Shown in pieces: positions 49,301-62,878 of a stretch of DNA of 64,000 bases. The DNA is from Arabidopsis thaliana (taxonomy: Eukaryota > Streptophyta > Magnoliopsida > Brassicales > Brassicaceae), in the NCBI RefSeq assembly GCF_000001735.4, contig NC_003076.8, positions 14,201,835-14,265,834 of the forward strand. The letters are read 5' to 3'. Below the pieces are notes generated by a model that did no database searches, was not told the DNA's origin, and saw only the letters and a list, made by a program, of their open reading frames with translations. The translations under genes were made by a program, and so were the position numbers. Within the stretch, counting starts at the first letter, position 1; the number at the start of each line of letters is the position of its first letter.

Positions 49301-51438
49301 AATCTAAAACTAATTCTCAGCATTATAGAGCAAAAGCACACTATGGAATTTACCAAATGTGGCTATAATTGGCAAATGTGAAGAATGTTTACCCATTTAT
49401 GAATATTCCAACATCCATTCTTTCTGTCAGTTACAAAAAAGAGTTCCCCTGCACGATAAGTCAGAGAGTCTCAGGTCAATGGAACCTATGAGAAATACTA
49501 AAGCTTGACAGGCTTAATTACAATATGAAAAAATATAATTTATTCACCAATTTTAGAGCTCCAGTAAAACATCTAATGGTTTGGAGAATGATACGTGAAG
49601 GTTCATATCAGAGAACTATCATGATGACATCCATTAAAAGACTCTAGTTTCAGCCAAGGAGTTTTTAATAGCTAAAAATTATAAAGATAAGAAGCATATG
49701 CAAGGAATTTGTAGATCAACCTTTTTCTCAGTAAAATTCACAGTCCTTGTCACTTGGTTAGAAGAAGAAAGATGAATGCAAAGAGCGGAAACAACAAGAG
49801 AGCAGAGAGAAAAAGAATATCATTTTATGGAGAAGACCCTAGTTTCATCCAAAACAGAAAAAACTTATAAGAAAAGCTCAACTGCTAAAAGTATGAAACA
49901 AATAGAAAGTCAGAAATCCAAGGTCAGTGTCTAAGAACTGCAAATCAATCTTTTCCCAGAGGATTTCACAATCCTTGTAATTTTCTGCATATTTTTCATT
50001 TAAGACAAATACCTCTTGATGACCACTTCGGCTCAGTGGGTGATTCGACGTATTTGGGATCACAACCAGCAACACATACGCGCTTATCAATATTTCTGCA
50101 GAAGGGTGTAACTTTGATTAATATTTGCAATATGCAAAGCATTTGAAAAAAATTGCAAATGCTTACCCGCCCTCGGAAATGTACCCAACCCACAGCTCTG
50201 CTTTATCCCATGGCATATTAGGGTGACTCCATTCAATCCATGCCAATCGCTCACACTTGGGATCCAACCGTGGAAATGCATAGAAATCATTGCCACTTAC
50301 GAGTACTTTTGGTTCTGGATCTCAAATATCAGAAAGAACACATATGAGTGTCAATGATCAGCTGTAATAAGTTGGAAACTTAGAAACATGTACTACATGG
50401 CACTACTGACATAACTCACATCCCCTATAGACTCTTTCAATGGGAGTAAGAATACTTCTTTCACTAAAGTTTGATAATCTACCTTCAAGTGTCTCTCCAC
50501 TTAGATTAACCTCCACGATTGTTGTAATTGGGTTTGATCTATCCTGGCGACCATCTATAAACACCAGTCAAACAATAACATGTAAATCTCGATAAAAACA
50601 CAATCAAACATCAAGAGAGTCACCAATACTAAACACTAGAGACAAACCAACCTTCCCTAACAGTAACATAACGGTTAAAGCGTGAATCAAAGACTCCATC
50701 TGCATAAGTAACAGCTGGTGTACCATAATCTGGAGTAATTGGCTTTGGAGATGAATCTACACACATCAACCATCAAAACAAACAACATCAGAACTTGCCA
50801 ACAAGAAATTTACATAGCTAGAATCAGTGAAGAGGTTATCTATCACCTTTATCAGTAATGTCTTGCTTGTACAATCGCTGATCCTTGTAATTAGAGAACA
50901 CAAGTGTATCATCTGATGAAATCTGGAAAGCACCACCACCGTATTCTTGTGTTAAAGTTCTCACAGCGAAGTCTTTTGGAGTAATATCAATTGATGTTTC
51001 TCCTTGTAGCACCAAAACTCCTCTCCTTCAATCATATCAAGCTCGCAATCAAATTAGGGTTTTCATTTTCAAAATCAATCAAAAGAAGAAGAAGTAATAC
51101 CCGGATTCGTTAGGGCGAGACTCGAGCAAGACGAGACGGCCATGAGAATCGACGGCGGTGCCGCCAAGACGCTTTGAAGCTCCGGAAACGATGTCGGCGG
51201 TGATTGGAGATTTCCAGGAGCCATAAGGAGCGGTGGTTAGAGGAGTCTGAGCAGCGTCGGGGGAAGAAGAAGACATGGATGCGAAGGAGCGAAGTGGTTT
51301 GAGTGAGAAGCGATTGAATCGTCTGATCGAAGAAGAGAAGGAACGAGAAAGGAAGAGATTGTGAGCGGAAGAAGAAGGCAAGCGAGTGAGTGAGAATGAG
51401 ACTAGGTGATTGAGTGAGGTCAACAACAACAATGCCAT
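46368..51438 (-). CDS. S9-family serine peptidase (prolyl oligopeptidase/acylaminoacyl-peptidase type)
   Basis: Eighteen exons by hand: 51438-51101, 51025-50847, 50756-50652, 50554-50483, 50320-50167, 50095-50013, 49448-49393, 48864-48728, 48649-48559, 48465-48400, 48307-48085, 47903-47802, 47595-47510, 47437-47315, 47133-47064, 46976-46885, 46674-46570, 46484-46368. They total 2199 nt, 732 aa. The N-terminus is Ser/Arg/Leu-rich without acids (about 55 aa), suggesting a plastid or mitochondrial targeting peptide. The middle is a beta-propeller-like region. The C-terminal alpha/beta-hydrolase has [15 protein letters not shown], nucleophile Ser in GGSAGGYT, Asp in FQGLEDKV and His in EYEGEQHGF. 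It would trim oligopeptides or N-acylated residues; the substrate is unknown. By position At5g36210 (recalled). A decayed piece of it lies at 42463-42930. Confidence 0.92.
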
Positions 51439-51992
51439 TTATTTACTCATCCACTCTTTGCTTGTTTTCGCTATAGGTTTTTGAATTATATGTTTTTTTG
51501 GGTCATCCAAGTGGCCGCGATCCGAACACTTCACCAGATCATTCAATCGGTAGGAGCAACGGACTGTTTGTACAAAGGGCATGGACGTAGTCAACACGAG
51601 CTGATGACTCGCGCTTACTAAGAATTCCTCGTTGGAAACCAACAATTACAATGATCTATCCTCATTACGATGAAATTTCAAAAGTTACCCGGGTCTGTCG
51701 GCCAAAGTGTGAACTCGTTGAATACATTAGTGTAGCGCGCGTGTGACTCAGAACATTTAAGGACATCACAGACCTGTTATTGCCTCAAACTTCCTTGGCC
51801 TAAACGGTCATAGTCCCTCTAGAAGCCGTTTACTTTTCTTATAATACTCGATTGCTTTTCTATAAATCTGCTAGTAACACTTATTAAAAATAATTAAGAT
51901 AGCCATAATAATCCATCAAGATTTTACATGTAGAGAGAATCATTGATTTGCATTAACATGTCACACATCTTTTATTCGTAGTTTCAACAATT

Positions 51993-54181
51993 TTAGGAAA
52001 TAATCTTATGTAGAAATGGACGAGCTTTGCAAATAGCTTTCAAAGGAATCGCTTTGGGTACAGTATTCCCAACTCCTTCCTTCATATCCACTTCCACATT
52101 CCCAACTCTCTCCCATTCAAAGCATTGTATCAATGACCCGAGAGCTAGTCCCACGATTCGTTGGGCCAGACCCGATCCAGGACACGCTCTTCTACCTAAT
52201 CCAAACGCCAGAAGCTTTTGTGCTTCCTCTTCTTTCTCAAACCGCTCTGGTTTAAAGCTATCCGGATCATCCCACGTGTTTGGATCCCTATGTATGGCCC
52301 ATGCATTCACCAACAACGTTGTACCACGTGGCATATCGTAGGATCCTATCTTGCAATCTTCTGATGCCATGTGTGGGACTAGCAATGGTGTAGCTGGGTG
52401 TAGCCTAAGGGTCTCAAGGACAATGTTCTTTAGATATGGTAGCTCGCTAAGATCTGCTTCTTCGATAAGCCGGTCTAAACCAACCCGGTTATCGATTTCG
52501 TCTCTCGCTTTAGATATTACGTCAGGATGGTTAAGCAAATTGGAAAGTGCCCATTCTAGAGTGACTGCTGATGTGTTAGTCCCTGCTATTACCATTATCT
52601 GCATTAACATAATAACATCAGACAATTTATCTTACTTATAATCAAAGTTAACAAAAGATCTAATAATTAATAGAAAAAATAAAGGAAGAAGAAATAAACC
52701 AGTATGATGCCTTTGATGATTTGATCAGTGTAATACTCAATATCAGATTTTTGGAGGACAAGCAAATGATCGATCATTGTAGTACCGGTTTCTTGTTGCC
52801 CACGTTTATCGTCAATGAGACCTTGTAAAAACTTATCTGTCTCCTCTCCTAACTTTTTAACCCTATTTTCATAACTTGAAAACAGTCTGAGGATGGGGAC
52901 GTAGTCAACGGCGTTGCCTGAACTCGTGTTAGCCCCAACATCTGCTACCAACTTACGGACACGCTTTGCTTCTTCCTCATCGGTTGTTTCTTCACCGTAG
53001 TATCGTTTTCCGGTCATCATTCTCATTATGTTGTTGAATGTCAAGTCCATAAGCATTGGTTTCAATTCCACAACAGTTTTTTTGGTTCCTGCAATTATTA
53101 AAAGAAAAAGGAAAATCGAGAACCAAACGAGAACCAAAAATAGAGTAGTCGAGCTTTTCTTCATTACTTTGTAAAATGTTTTTAGAAATCTCTATTCTAA
53201 AAATATTGACGTAAAACGTTCTAAAAGTAAAAGAGTTTTAAGAAATCTTCATGGTACGATTGACGCCCACAAAGACTCAGTGGTCAATATAATTAGCACT
53301 TAAATAACACCAAAAAAAATTGAAAAGTTGACTAGTCTTTATCAACAAACTTCACGACGATGAAAAAAACACATGTGACAAAACTTTTCTCATTAGTCAT
53401 TACTATGTAACATATTTTAAATTTTTAATAAAAACTTTATTTTCGTAATACGTACATTTTAGTATTTCGACTTTGCAAAAGAAACTCATTCTATTCATCA
53501 ATTACGGCCACCACAAGCTATCTCATCCTTATTTTCGTATCATCATTATTTCATATAATCATATTTCAATTTTTTGTGGTCACTATAACACTAAGATAAG
53601 ACAAACATAAATGAAAAGTCAACGAATGATGAAAGCACTTGTAGCATATACATTAATACATATATACCTGCGAGACGAGAGAGGCGGCTTATAAGGCGAC
53701 GTACTTCGTCGGTACGGACATAAAGAAAGCAGTTAAGGCGGTGTGTTGAAAAGATCTCGATAGTGCAGAGGCGACGGAGGTTACGCCAGTGATCACCGTA
53801 AGGTGCAGCGATCATGTTTGTATTGTTATAACCAACATGTTTTCCGATGATCACCTGTGGCCGGTTAGCTAGAACGACGTCGTTCTTGCCAAAGCACTCC
53901 TCTGCCGCAACCTTATGTGACGACACCACGTAGACTAGACGGGATCCAAGTCGGAGGGACATCACGCCGCCACCATCGTTGTGGTCGAGGGTCTCGGAGA
54001 AGGAGCGGAGGGTGCGGTGGATGGGTGGCTTCAGAAGGCGGAGATGGCCTATTATTGGCAACCATCCCGGCGGAGACGGTGGAAGATTCTGTTTCTTTGG
54101 TTTTAAGAACTTGAAAGAGATTATCAAGAAGATGAGAGAGAAAATGGAGTAGAGAACAACTCTAATGTTGGTTTCTTCCAT
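51993..54181 (-). CDS. CYP81D1: Cytochrome P450 CYP81D1
   Basis: Three exons: 54181-53668, 53088-52700, 52598-51993; 1509 nt, 502 aa. Membrane anchor ([16 protein letters not shown]), hinge [16 protein letters not shown]-helix WRNLRR, I-helix [10 protein letters not shown]-helix ETLR, PERF motif FKPERF, heme loop [13 protein letters not shown]81 enzymes act at the ER on specialised metabolites; several CYP81D members are stress-induced, and the substrate of D1 is not established as far as I know. By position At5g36220 (recalled). It is not closely related to the CYP716A gene, so shared pathway membership is not implied. Confidence 0.95.
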
Positions 54182-54691
54182 TTGACTGTTTGCTTCTTCT
54201 TTTTTTTCTTGTCCTCTTTAGTAAAGTTGTTTATATGATGAAGTTTAGAAAAATCAAAAATCAAAAAGTTGGTTATATTATTCGAATTTCGACACGTTTG
54301 GTAATTAGGATTTAATAATTAAAAATAAGGATCGTGACGGGATGAGACTAAATAAGATGTATGAACTTTTTTTTTTTTTCACTAAGTGTTGTCTTCTTTT
54401 AGATCATAATTGTACAATAGTAGATCTACCACTTACAGCTTGAAGACATACACATAAAACAAGTAAACTAACAACCATGGCATCAGAAACCAACAAGGTT
54501 AACCATGTTGTATACTCAAAAAGTTACAGAGCGAACGTAAAAACACTAACTGCAGCCATATAGTACTCTTTAACCCAAAAAGTGTTATGAAGGCCATACC
54601 CCTTCGACGCATTATTTCAGAGCTTGGATATGCACTTGTTGAAACCAATGCTGTCCTAAACCAAAAAGAGTTGACAGAATTAGTAGAGTGC
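54182..54691. other. CYP81D1 upstream region and LINE flank
   Basis: No gene. The first part is CYP81D1 promoter. From about 54590 the minus strand reads like the end of the LINE ORF1 region, with no clear frame. Confidence 0.4.
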
Positions 54692-57420
54692 TTATCTTTT
54701 CTTTGGAGGTTTCAGAATCCCTCTCTTCATGTGCGCTTGATCTTGGTCATTGTAAGGTCCTTTCTCCTCTTGACGTTTCCTTGATTCCCTTGTTTCAAAC
54801 CTTCTTGAAGATTGGCCAATTTCATAAACACGTTGAGTTCCAGCTGTGATTGTTGTTCCCACTGATGGAGTGATATTAGAATCTATTGAGACTTGTTGTC
54901 CTTGACAGAGACCATGTTGACTAGTGCCTCTACCATGGTGGTTAAGTCCTTCTCTTGTAGTAGGAAAATACGGATGCGCTGCAACAAACTTTCCATGATT
55001 CAACTGTGGTGTAGCAATCCTTGGAGGTGGGGTCATAGGAACTGGAAAGGAATTATCATTCATTTGAGACTGAGAATTCATACTCGATCTGAACCTTTCA
55101 TCATGGAAGACAGGTCTTTCCCTTCCATAGTTAGGTAAGCGTTGTCGATATGGACAATAGTTCATGTGATGTGTAACTCTAAAACAACTACTGCATATCC
55201 TCCTTAGCCGCTCATATTGAAACCTGATGAGAGCAGTTTCCCCAGAATCAAAAATGATGCGTTGGAAAAACCTAAGTCTGTCAGTGATTCCAAACCTCAC
55301 TCGGACTCGAATATAAGCAATTTGAGTCGTGGTGGCATCATGAAAGTCCAAAGTGATGATCTCTCCAAGTTCTTGAGCAATCTCCAAAGCAGTCTCCTCA
55401 CAAACATACAGAATAGGAATGCCCCTCATCTGCACCCAAAGGTCTATGGTAGTCACAAAATTAAAGGCAGGAGCAGGCTCCCATATATGAGTTGCAACAA
55501 ACCAATTATTGAAAAGTAAGGGTTCCCTTCTCTGCACTTGATAACACGACTTTTTATCCCGTTTTAGCTATTGTTTTCTTATATTTCAGAGAGCATTTGA
55601 TGCCATTCTAGAACCAATAAGAGGAGAAACACGTATTCTAGGTGCCAAGAAGGTTTTTAAGAGTTTTGAACCTAAAAGTATCAAAAGGTGATCATTCCAG
55701 TACTTCAGAAGTTTAGCATCTGTCTGAGGTCTTCCCTATCACGGAAACGAGATATTTTGGTATGTATGGAATGATAGAAGAGTCAAGATTAACGTAGAAG
55801 TCGAATCAAAACAATCTATAAAGCCGTTTGGAAGATATGACACAAAGAGTGAAGACATGTCAAGAACCGGCCGTTTAGAAATAATAAGTCCAAAAAGCAT
55901 CTGGCCAAGGAGACTTGAACCTGGGCAGCTCCGAGAAACTCACCACCGAACACTAGTTCACGCCCAAGTCCTTCCCTCTTTGCGCCACCGTCATTAGGCT
56001 CCTTTCCTGAAGCCCACTATTCGGCCCGATCACTTACTTACCCGGGGGAATGACGTTCTTACCCCTAAACCTAATTCCTGGCCCTCAAGTATAAATACTT
56101 GTTCTAAGCCCTAACTCTAGGTGTGCCTTCATCACAAACGAACCCTAGCCGTCGCCGAGAGCTGCCAACTCGCAGCTGCACCTCTTGAAGCTTGAAGATC
56201 ACCATCTCTCTCTTTCTCGTTTTGTGTAAGACTCTTTATATGGAACTTTGCCTCTTGTATTCTACATTCAAAGAAGTAATCTCTAAACCCTTTCTAAGTT
56301 TTATTCATCTTTTTGTTATGGTTTACTCAATCCAACTTTTGATTAGCTCCTTTGCCATGAGCGAGTAGATCTCTAGTTGGGTTTGAGGGGGTTTCAAAGG
56401 GGAATTCATGGGGACTTTTAGATCGAAAGTCTAGGTTGGCGGTTTCTATGGCTTTGTTTGATCGTTTACACTATTCTTTCTAGTTGAGTTTAATCTTAAT
56501 GCATGTATGTCCAGAACACCACCTAGTACATGATCTTAGATATTTTATACTTGACAGAATCTTGTATAATTGCCTGAAATAGCTCAACTGAATAAAAAAC
56601 TATAACCGTTGCACGCCCGCCGAGTGATAGGGACTTATGGAGTAGAATCGAATTTTAACTTAATGCTTTGATCTTGTATTTTGAAACCATGTAAGCACCT
56701 ACTAGCCGTTAGGGCAACTGAGTACACAAGATATAGGTGAGAATAGCCGGCTTTCACCTACCAGCCGTTAGGGTTAGCTGGTCTTGATAGAGTTTCGTAT
56801 GTCCGAGAATTTGGAAGTAAACAAACCTAACCATGTTATCACCTAGATTGAGATCTATATCCTATTGTTTGAACCATGACATCCGGAGAAACCCTCGAAA
56901 GCCTAACGCTTCTCTCTTATTGCTTATCGTTTAGTTTAGTTACTTGTCTTTTATTTTGGTTTATTGCATACAACAACCCCCTCTCTTTTTATTTGGTCCT
57001 AGCTTCACTCTCTTCTTAAGGATTTCTCTGAACTACTTCTCTCCTTGTGGATTCAATCCTAAAGTACTACTCCTATATACTGTGCATTTGCAGTAGTCGT
57101 GTGGTCTTTCAGGTAAAAGCTTGAGGTGAAATAAAACACGCATCAACACTGTAAGTAAATCAACCTCATTCTGGAACAAGAACTGAACATAAGTAGCATC
57201 AAGAATTCTACCATGGACACGCGATGTCAATCTCCAAGATCTAGGAAGAGCAGCAATGATAGAATTAAGATTCTAAGCTCGTGGATTAAGACGCCTAGCA
57301 ATCAAGCTAAGCTAGTTTCGATCTTCCACCATAACATACGCTTCATGAGGAATGGACAGAGCCGGATCCTCCTGACCAAGCTCCAGGTTTTGAATTTTAT
57401 CCCAAAGCTCATCTCCCATG
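54692..57420 (-). pseudogene. LINE ORF1 (gag-like, zinc knuckle) split by an LTR
   Basis: The minus strand starts at ATG 57420 (MGDELWDKIQNLELGQ) and encodes a DUF4283-type N-terminus with an early stop (after VMVEDRN). It continues to EVDLLTV near 57151, jumps the inserted LTR, and resumes at 55533 with QRREPLLFNNWFVATHIWEP. It then continues through a CCHC-type knuckle (CSSCFRVTHHMNYCP, about 55140-55200) to a basic tail. This is ORF1 of an L1-type plant LINE, an RNA-binding protein of the retrotransposition particle. ORF2 is missing, so it is a truncated relic. The downstream 281-codon part could be annotated as a stand-alone zinc-ion-binding gene (At5g36228-like, recalled). Confidence 0.8.
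55539..57145 (+). mobile_element. Solo LTR, Athila-like Ty3/gypsy
   Basis: 1607 bp, starts TGATAACACGAC and ends AACACGCATCA. It is flanked by near-identical 5-mers GCACT (55534-55538) and ACACT (57146-57150); removing it restores the LINE ORF1 reading. A TATA box (TATAAATA, 56090-56097) lies inside and no internal coding region follows, so it is a solo LTR left by LTR-LTR recombination. Length and 3' wording (GTGCATTTGCAGTAGTCGTG... CACGCATCA) match what I recall of Athila LTRs. Confidence 0.75.
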
Positions 57421-57899
57421 ATATTTCAAGTAGAAAAGAGAAACAAGAAAGGGATGGACTCTTAAAAACTATAAACGATTAACTATATATAAGACATCAC
57501 AAAGACGTAGACCTAAAGTAATTTAAAAGATAAAGTAGACCTAACCAAAGTAAATATTAATTGCCAAATCGACCTCTAAGAAATTTAAAAATTAAAAAGC
57601 AGACAAAACAAAAATAACCGACTTCTTAAAAAAAACTCAAAAAAATGAAAAAAATAAAACCTATGACAATGCAAACCTACTAAAGGACCATCCTAATCTG
57701 ATTACCTCCACCTACAGAATTATTCTTTTCATCCACCTATTAGAAATCTGCCATGTTTAGATCAGTTCAAACCTCTTAATACTACTTGTTACAAACCTGC
57801 AACTCAATCAGAGGTAGACCTCAAATACCCTGTTGCTGAGTCATTTCTGCTTCAAACAGACTTCTCAACCATTGGGGAAAGCTCCGTGCTATATAAGAT

Positions 57900-60800
57900 T
57901 GCCACCTCATTCCAATGATGACACTCTTATCTATTTCAAACGCACCAGTGTTACACTGAGCAGATTCCATCATCATAAACCAGTTTGGTTTATCTTTGGT
58001 AAAGCTTAATAATTATGCGATATGACTAATCATCAATGGCCATTCTTTAGGTTTATTTAAAGCTTTAATAATATCATGGGATGAGGCTCCAAAGGTGACT
58101 TTATCAAAATGCAGATGATTCATACTCTCCAATGCTCATTCCCAACTTTTAAGTTTTGCATCAAAAAGGGATTGTACCTGAGAATAAGATCTTCTACTGT
58201 GAAGCAAGACCTTCCCCATAGAGTCTCAAACCACCAACGATGTACCAACAACTTGCTTCTGTTTAGACAAAGCAACACCAATGTTGCATTTAAGTTCATC
58301 CACTTGAGGAGGATACCATTTCTGAACACCTGTATTTATCTAAGAAGTCCCATTTCCTTGAGCATTGACCCATTGAGTACTATCCTCATAAGCTCTATCA
58401 GCAATGCTTCTAGTTGTAGATCATGTACCTTCAAACAAAACTTTATTCATGTTTTTCCATAACACCCACATTATCCATGAATTGACTGTTCTCATTTGTC
58501 TAGAAATTCTCATGTTCTGGGAATTGTGAATCACATGATCTATGTTAGTGAAAATAGAACTCCCGAAACCTGTTGCATGGGATTGAATGAGAGAAAGAGC
58601 CCAAACTTGTCTAGCAAAAGGGAATTGAAACAACACCTGATTAATTGTTTCTATTTCCTCATTGCAAAGTAAATACCCATCATCAATCTGAATTCCTCGT
58701 GTTCTTAAGATGTCTTCTACTGCAAGTGCACCTTTTAAAACTTTCCACAGAAATACCCTAATTTTTGGAGCCCTTTCAAGAGACCAAATCTTATCATACA
58801 GAGGATTAACAGAAGGACAAACTTCAACCTCTTTAAAAAGGTCATGGTAGGTCTCTCTGCTACTTCTAGTATACCCTGACTTCACTATGTATAACCCAAA
58901 ATTAGTCCCAACACAACAAAAAGAATCTTCATTAGTGAGGACATGTCTTTGTTGCAAAATGAGCTGAATGTTTGTCCTAGGAAATAAATCTCTGAGCATT
59001 TTCAAATTCCAATTCCTGGTAAGAGGATCAATAAGCTGACTTACTTTCAACTGAATATCTATCAATGAATGAATATTCATTGGTCTCCTATTTTGACCGT
59101 TTAACAGCCACTTATCAACCCACACATTTGTCTGCTCACCATTCCCTATAATTCTTTTCAGCCCTCCTCTAAGTAATTCCCTAGCATATAATATACTTCT
59201 CCAAGCATATGTGGGTATAGTTCCTTGAGGTGCATTGAGGAAATCTGTATTCAAGAAGTACCTGGTTTTGAGTATTTGAGAAAGCAGGCTGTTAGAATCA
59301 TTAAGTAACCTCTAAGCTTGTTTGGCCAACAACGCCTGATTCAAGCACTTCTAGTCTTTAAAACCAAACTCTCCTAAACTTTTAGGAAGAATTTTTTTTT
59401 GACCCCAATCTAATGAATTTTCTGTGACGATTCCATTGAGTTCCACCAGAAATCCATCATAACACTTGAAAGCTTAGTGCATAAACTTTTTGGCAGCTTG
59501 AAACAAGTCATATAATATACACTGGCAAGGCCATAGCAATGGATTTTAACAAAATCTCCTTACCACCTTTGGAGAAAGTTTTAGCATACCAACCAGTCAT
59601 TCTTGATTGCATTGTCGCTTTGATGAACCCCAGTAAATCCTGTTTAGAACCACTCAAGTTCTCAGGTAATCCCAAGTACTTCCCAGTCCCACCTTCTAAC
59701 TGAATACTTGATCTATTCTTAATCCACTGTTTGGTATCCTCCTCCACCTTAGCTCTAAAAGTGATTGCAGATTTCTCTACATTAATCAGTTGACCTGATA
59801 TATGTCCATACTGTGATAAACATCTCATAAGCTCTTCACAATCCGCTTTTGTTGCTCTACACACTATGAAGGTGTCATTAGCAAACAATAAATGATTAAT
59901 TGTAGGACCACAACCATTAAACTGAATACCACAGACTTTGTATTTACTCTCAGCTTGATGCAGAATATGAACCAGAGCCTAAGTGCATAACACAAATAAT
60001 AAAGGTGAGATTGGATCACCCTAGCGGATACCTCTTTCTGGCTTAATAAGATCAAATGGCTGACCATTTATCAAAACTGAATACGAGACAGAGGTCACAC
60101 CCCATTATCCAAGAAACCATTTATTATTAAAACTCATGGCAGTCAAAATTCCTTTCAAAAAGGGTCATTCTACCCTATCATAAGCTTTCGACATATAAGT
60201 TTTAAAAGCCATAAACCCTTTGAAAATCTTAGGATTGGTTCGTAAACTATGCACAATTTCATGTGCAATACGAATGTTGTCAGAAACTAACATTTCAGCA
60301 ACAAATACAGATTATGAAGGGGAAACAATGGCTGGAATATGTTTCTTCAGTCTGAAAGATAAGAATTTTGAGACTATCTTATAGAGGACTGAACATAAGC
60401 TATTTGGTCTGATATCTGACATTCTTTGAGGATTAGTAATCTTTGGGATCAAACATAAGTGAGTGTGATTCCACTCTTCAGGAAGAACCCCAGTTTGGCA
60501 TAAATCCCTAATTTCTGCAGTGATTTGATCCTTGACCAATTCCCAATTTTTTCTGAAAAAATAAGGCAGTAAATCCATCAGATCCTGGAGCACTTTCAAC
60601 ATTAATGGAGAAGACAACATTAAAGATTACTTTTTTTGTGACTTCTTGAGTTAAATCTTGATTCATATCTTCAGAAACTCGGTGACAAAAGCCTTCCAAA
60701 ACAGACTCCAGATTAGCAGAAAAAGAATATGTAAACAGATTCTCAAAATAGTCAGCTGTTATCTTGCCTTTCTCTTTGTTTAGCGTATGTTCCTTGCCAT

Positions 60801-61610
60801 TCTCATCTACCAAAAAACTCATGAATTTTTTGCTCTCTGAGCTTTCACCATAGCTTGGAAAAACTTTGAGTTTCTATCACCTCCAAAAAACCATTTGTCT
60901 CTACTCTTTAATCTCCAAAAAGATTGTTCTTCTCTAAAAACAACACCCAAATGAGCTTGAATATCTGAAATTTTAGCCCAACATAGATACTGCTCACTTT
61001 TTCTTCATCCAAGTCTTTTCTTAACCTCAAAATCCTGCTCTGAGCATTATAATCACTATGCTCTTTCCATCTACTAATGGCTTTCCTACAATTGACCAAA
61101 CGTAGCATAGAAGAAAAAACACCTGAAGATATACCACCATTCCAAGAGCTAAGAACAACGGCTGCACAATGAGGATCCTCTACAAAATGTTTATCAAAAC
61201 AAAACTGACCTCTAATCATCTCTTGATCATTCACAAATGTAACCATAACAGGTCTATGAACAGATCCCAATCTCTCAAGGAACCATTGATGAGAATTTGG
61301 GAACAGATCAAACCACTCCAAGTTCCCAAAACATCTATCCAATTTACATTGTATCCATTGAGCATTTCAAGTTCCTCCCCAAGTAAAACCATTACCCGTA
61401 CTTCCCAATTGATGCATGTCACAATTAAGCACCATATCCTTGAAAGGCTGAAAAGAGGCTAGCAACCTAGAAGGTCCCCCTAACTTCTCTTTGTTAGACA
61501 AAATGTCATTGAAATCACCAATCATACACCAAGCCTCATTTCTCACTAAACCAATACTGCTTAACTTCTCTAACAAGAGAGATCTGAGATGCAACACATG
61601 GTTCTCATAA
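57900..61610 (-). pseudogene. LINE ORF2: endonuclease, reverse transcriptase, RNase H-like
   Basis: Pieces in several frames. Endonuclease WCMIGDFNDILSNKEK and GNGFTWGG (61500-61380); RT N-part with APGSDGFTALFF and PEEWNHTHLCLIPK (60600-60450) and IRPNSLCSVLYKIVSK; RT catalytic site FAND (usually FADD) at about 59885; GKYLGLP and GWYAKTFSKGGKEILLKSI (59690-59540); GNGEQTNVWVDKWL and a zf-RVT segment (IWSLERAPKIRVFLWKVL, 58800-58730); an RNase H-like end (from 58330 down to 57930). Multiple stops and frameshifts. The changed FADD site and the breaks mean no active enzyme. Confidence 0.85.
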
Positions 61611-62135
61611 ACACAAGAAACAAACCAACTTTTACTTTACTTCCTTGAGACACTTTTAAATCCAAGAGATTCTTATCTTCAAAAAGGAATTCAATCTCTA
61701 TATAATTTTTCCAAAAATAGCTAATCCACCACTCTTTCCAACATTTTCTATTGTGTTAAAGTAATCATAGCCTAGCCATCTAAATACTTTCAGAATAAAC
61801 TGATCAGAATTCATGGTTTCCATGAGAAATAAAATATCCGGGAAATACTATTTTTTCATTTTCTTAAGGTGTCGAATTGTCCAAGGATTCCCCAAACCTT
61901 GGCAATTCCAACTTAAGATGTCTTATTGATATTGCGATGGTTCACTAGGAACCACCGTATTATCATCTCTCTTAAGACATTTTGAGGATTCAGTTCCAGG
62001 CCCTTGATTTTTCCTTTTGTAAGTAATGTCAAACTTAGGATTAATACTCACCTCCTTATCAGTTGCATCCATGGAAGGCACTGCATTCTTTCTTATCGCT
62101 AAAGCTCCTCTTCCTAGGATTTTTCTATTTGATAC

Positions 62136-62815
62136 TCAAACCTGAAGAACAAGCTTGATCAATAGAGTTAAAGCCCGACGAGAAATCCAGATTAAGATAA
62201 TCAGAACAGGGCTACCCCATAGTGACTTGCAACATTTGTGATTGATGTGCCTGTGAGAGTATCCTTTCAATTCATCAGGTAACATAATAAACTTTGGTGA
62301 GCGTGAAGGAGAAATCATAGGAGCTTGAACTACTACATTTTTCTGTTTAAACACACCTCCAGAAATCTCTTTCTCATTTTTATCTGCCTGGGTATCATTA
62401 AAATCCATTCCCACCAAGGGATTAATAAGCTGATCAACCATCACTCTCTCAGGTAAACACTTCTTTAAACTCGCACTAGGAAGTTGCAGACTTCCTTGTT
62501 GACGGCTGGGACAGTCAAATTTGTCATGAGTAAATATTTGGCAAAAGAAACATCTCTTTCGAATACGCTCATAATCAAAAGTAACTGAAACCACTTCACC
62601 TATAGGTACTTGCACTTCCTTAGAGTTACGCAATGGATTTCGAACATCAAAAAGCACTTGAACTCTCACATAATCTTGAGCTTGAGATTTCTCCAAATCT
62701 AACTCCACCTTTAACAGCTCCCCAACACAAGCAGCAATTTCCTTAATCGTCTCTTTCGTATAATCATTGACAGGAATATTGCAAAGCCGAACCCAAGATC
62801 GTTTCTGCTTTCATA
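62136..62815 (-). pseudogene. LINE ORF1 C-terminal half
   Basis: Encodes RSWVRLCNIPVNDYTKETI, then VQVLFDVRNPLRNSKEV, and a CCHC knuckle (CFFCQIFTHDKFDCP, about 62510-62560), the plant LINE gag-like protein. The N-terminal DUF4283 part is absent because the element is cut at about 62815; frame shifts near the 3' end. Confidence 0.7.
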
Positions 62816-62878
62816 TATAGGTGTATGAACTTTAAAATAGTCATATGTAAATATATCGTTACCCTTATATTATTGATA

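Larger units (their letters stand above)
57700..62815 (-). mobile_element. Decayed L1-type LINE
   Basis: ORF1 C-terminal half and a nearly full-length but mutated ORF2 in the right order on the minus strand. The 5' end is cut at about 62815, within ORF1. The 3' end is unclear (about 57700), with no poly(A) or target duplication visible. It lies tail-to-head with the other LINE relic at 54692-57420, suggesting two insertions and not one. Confidence 0.75.

Noticed and set aside
52027..52641. Plus-strand ORFs of 104 and 96 codons
   Set aside because: Antisense shadows of CYP81D1 exon 3.
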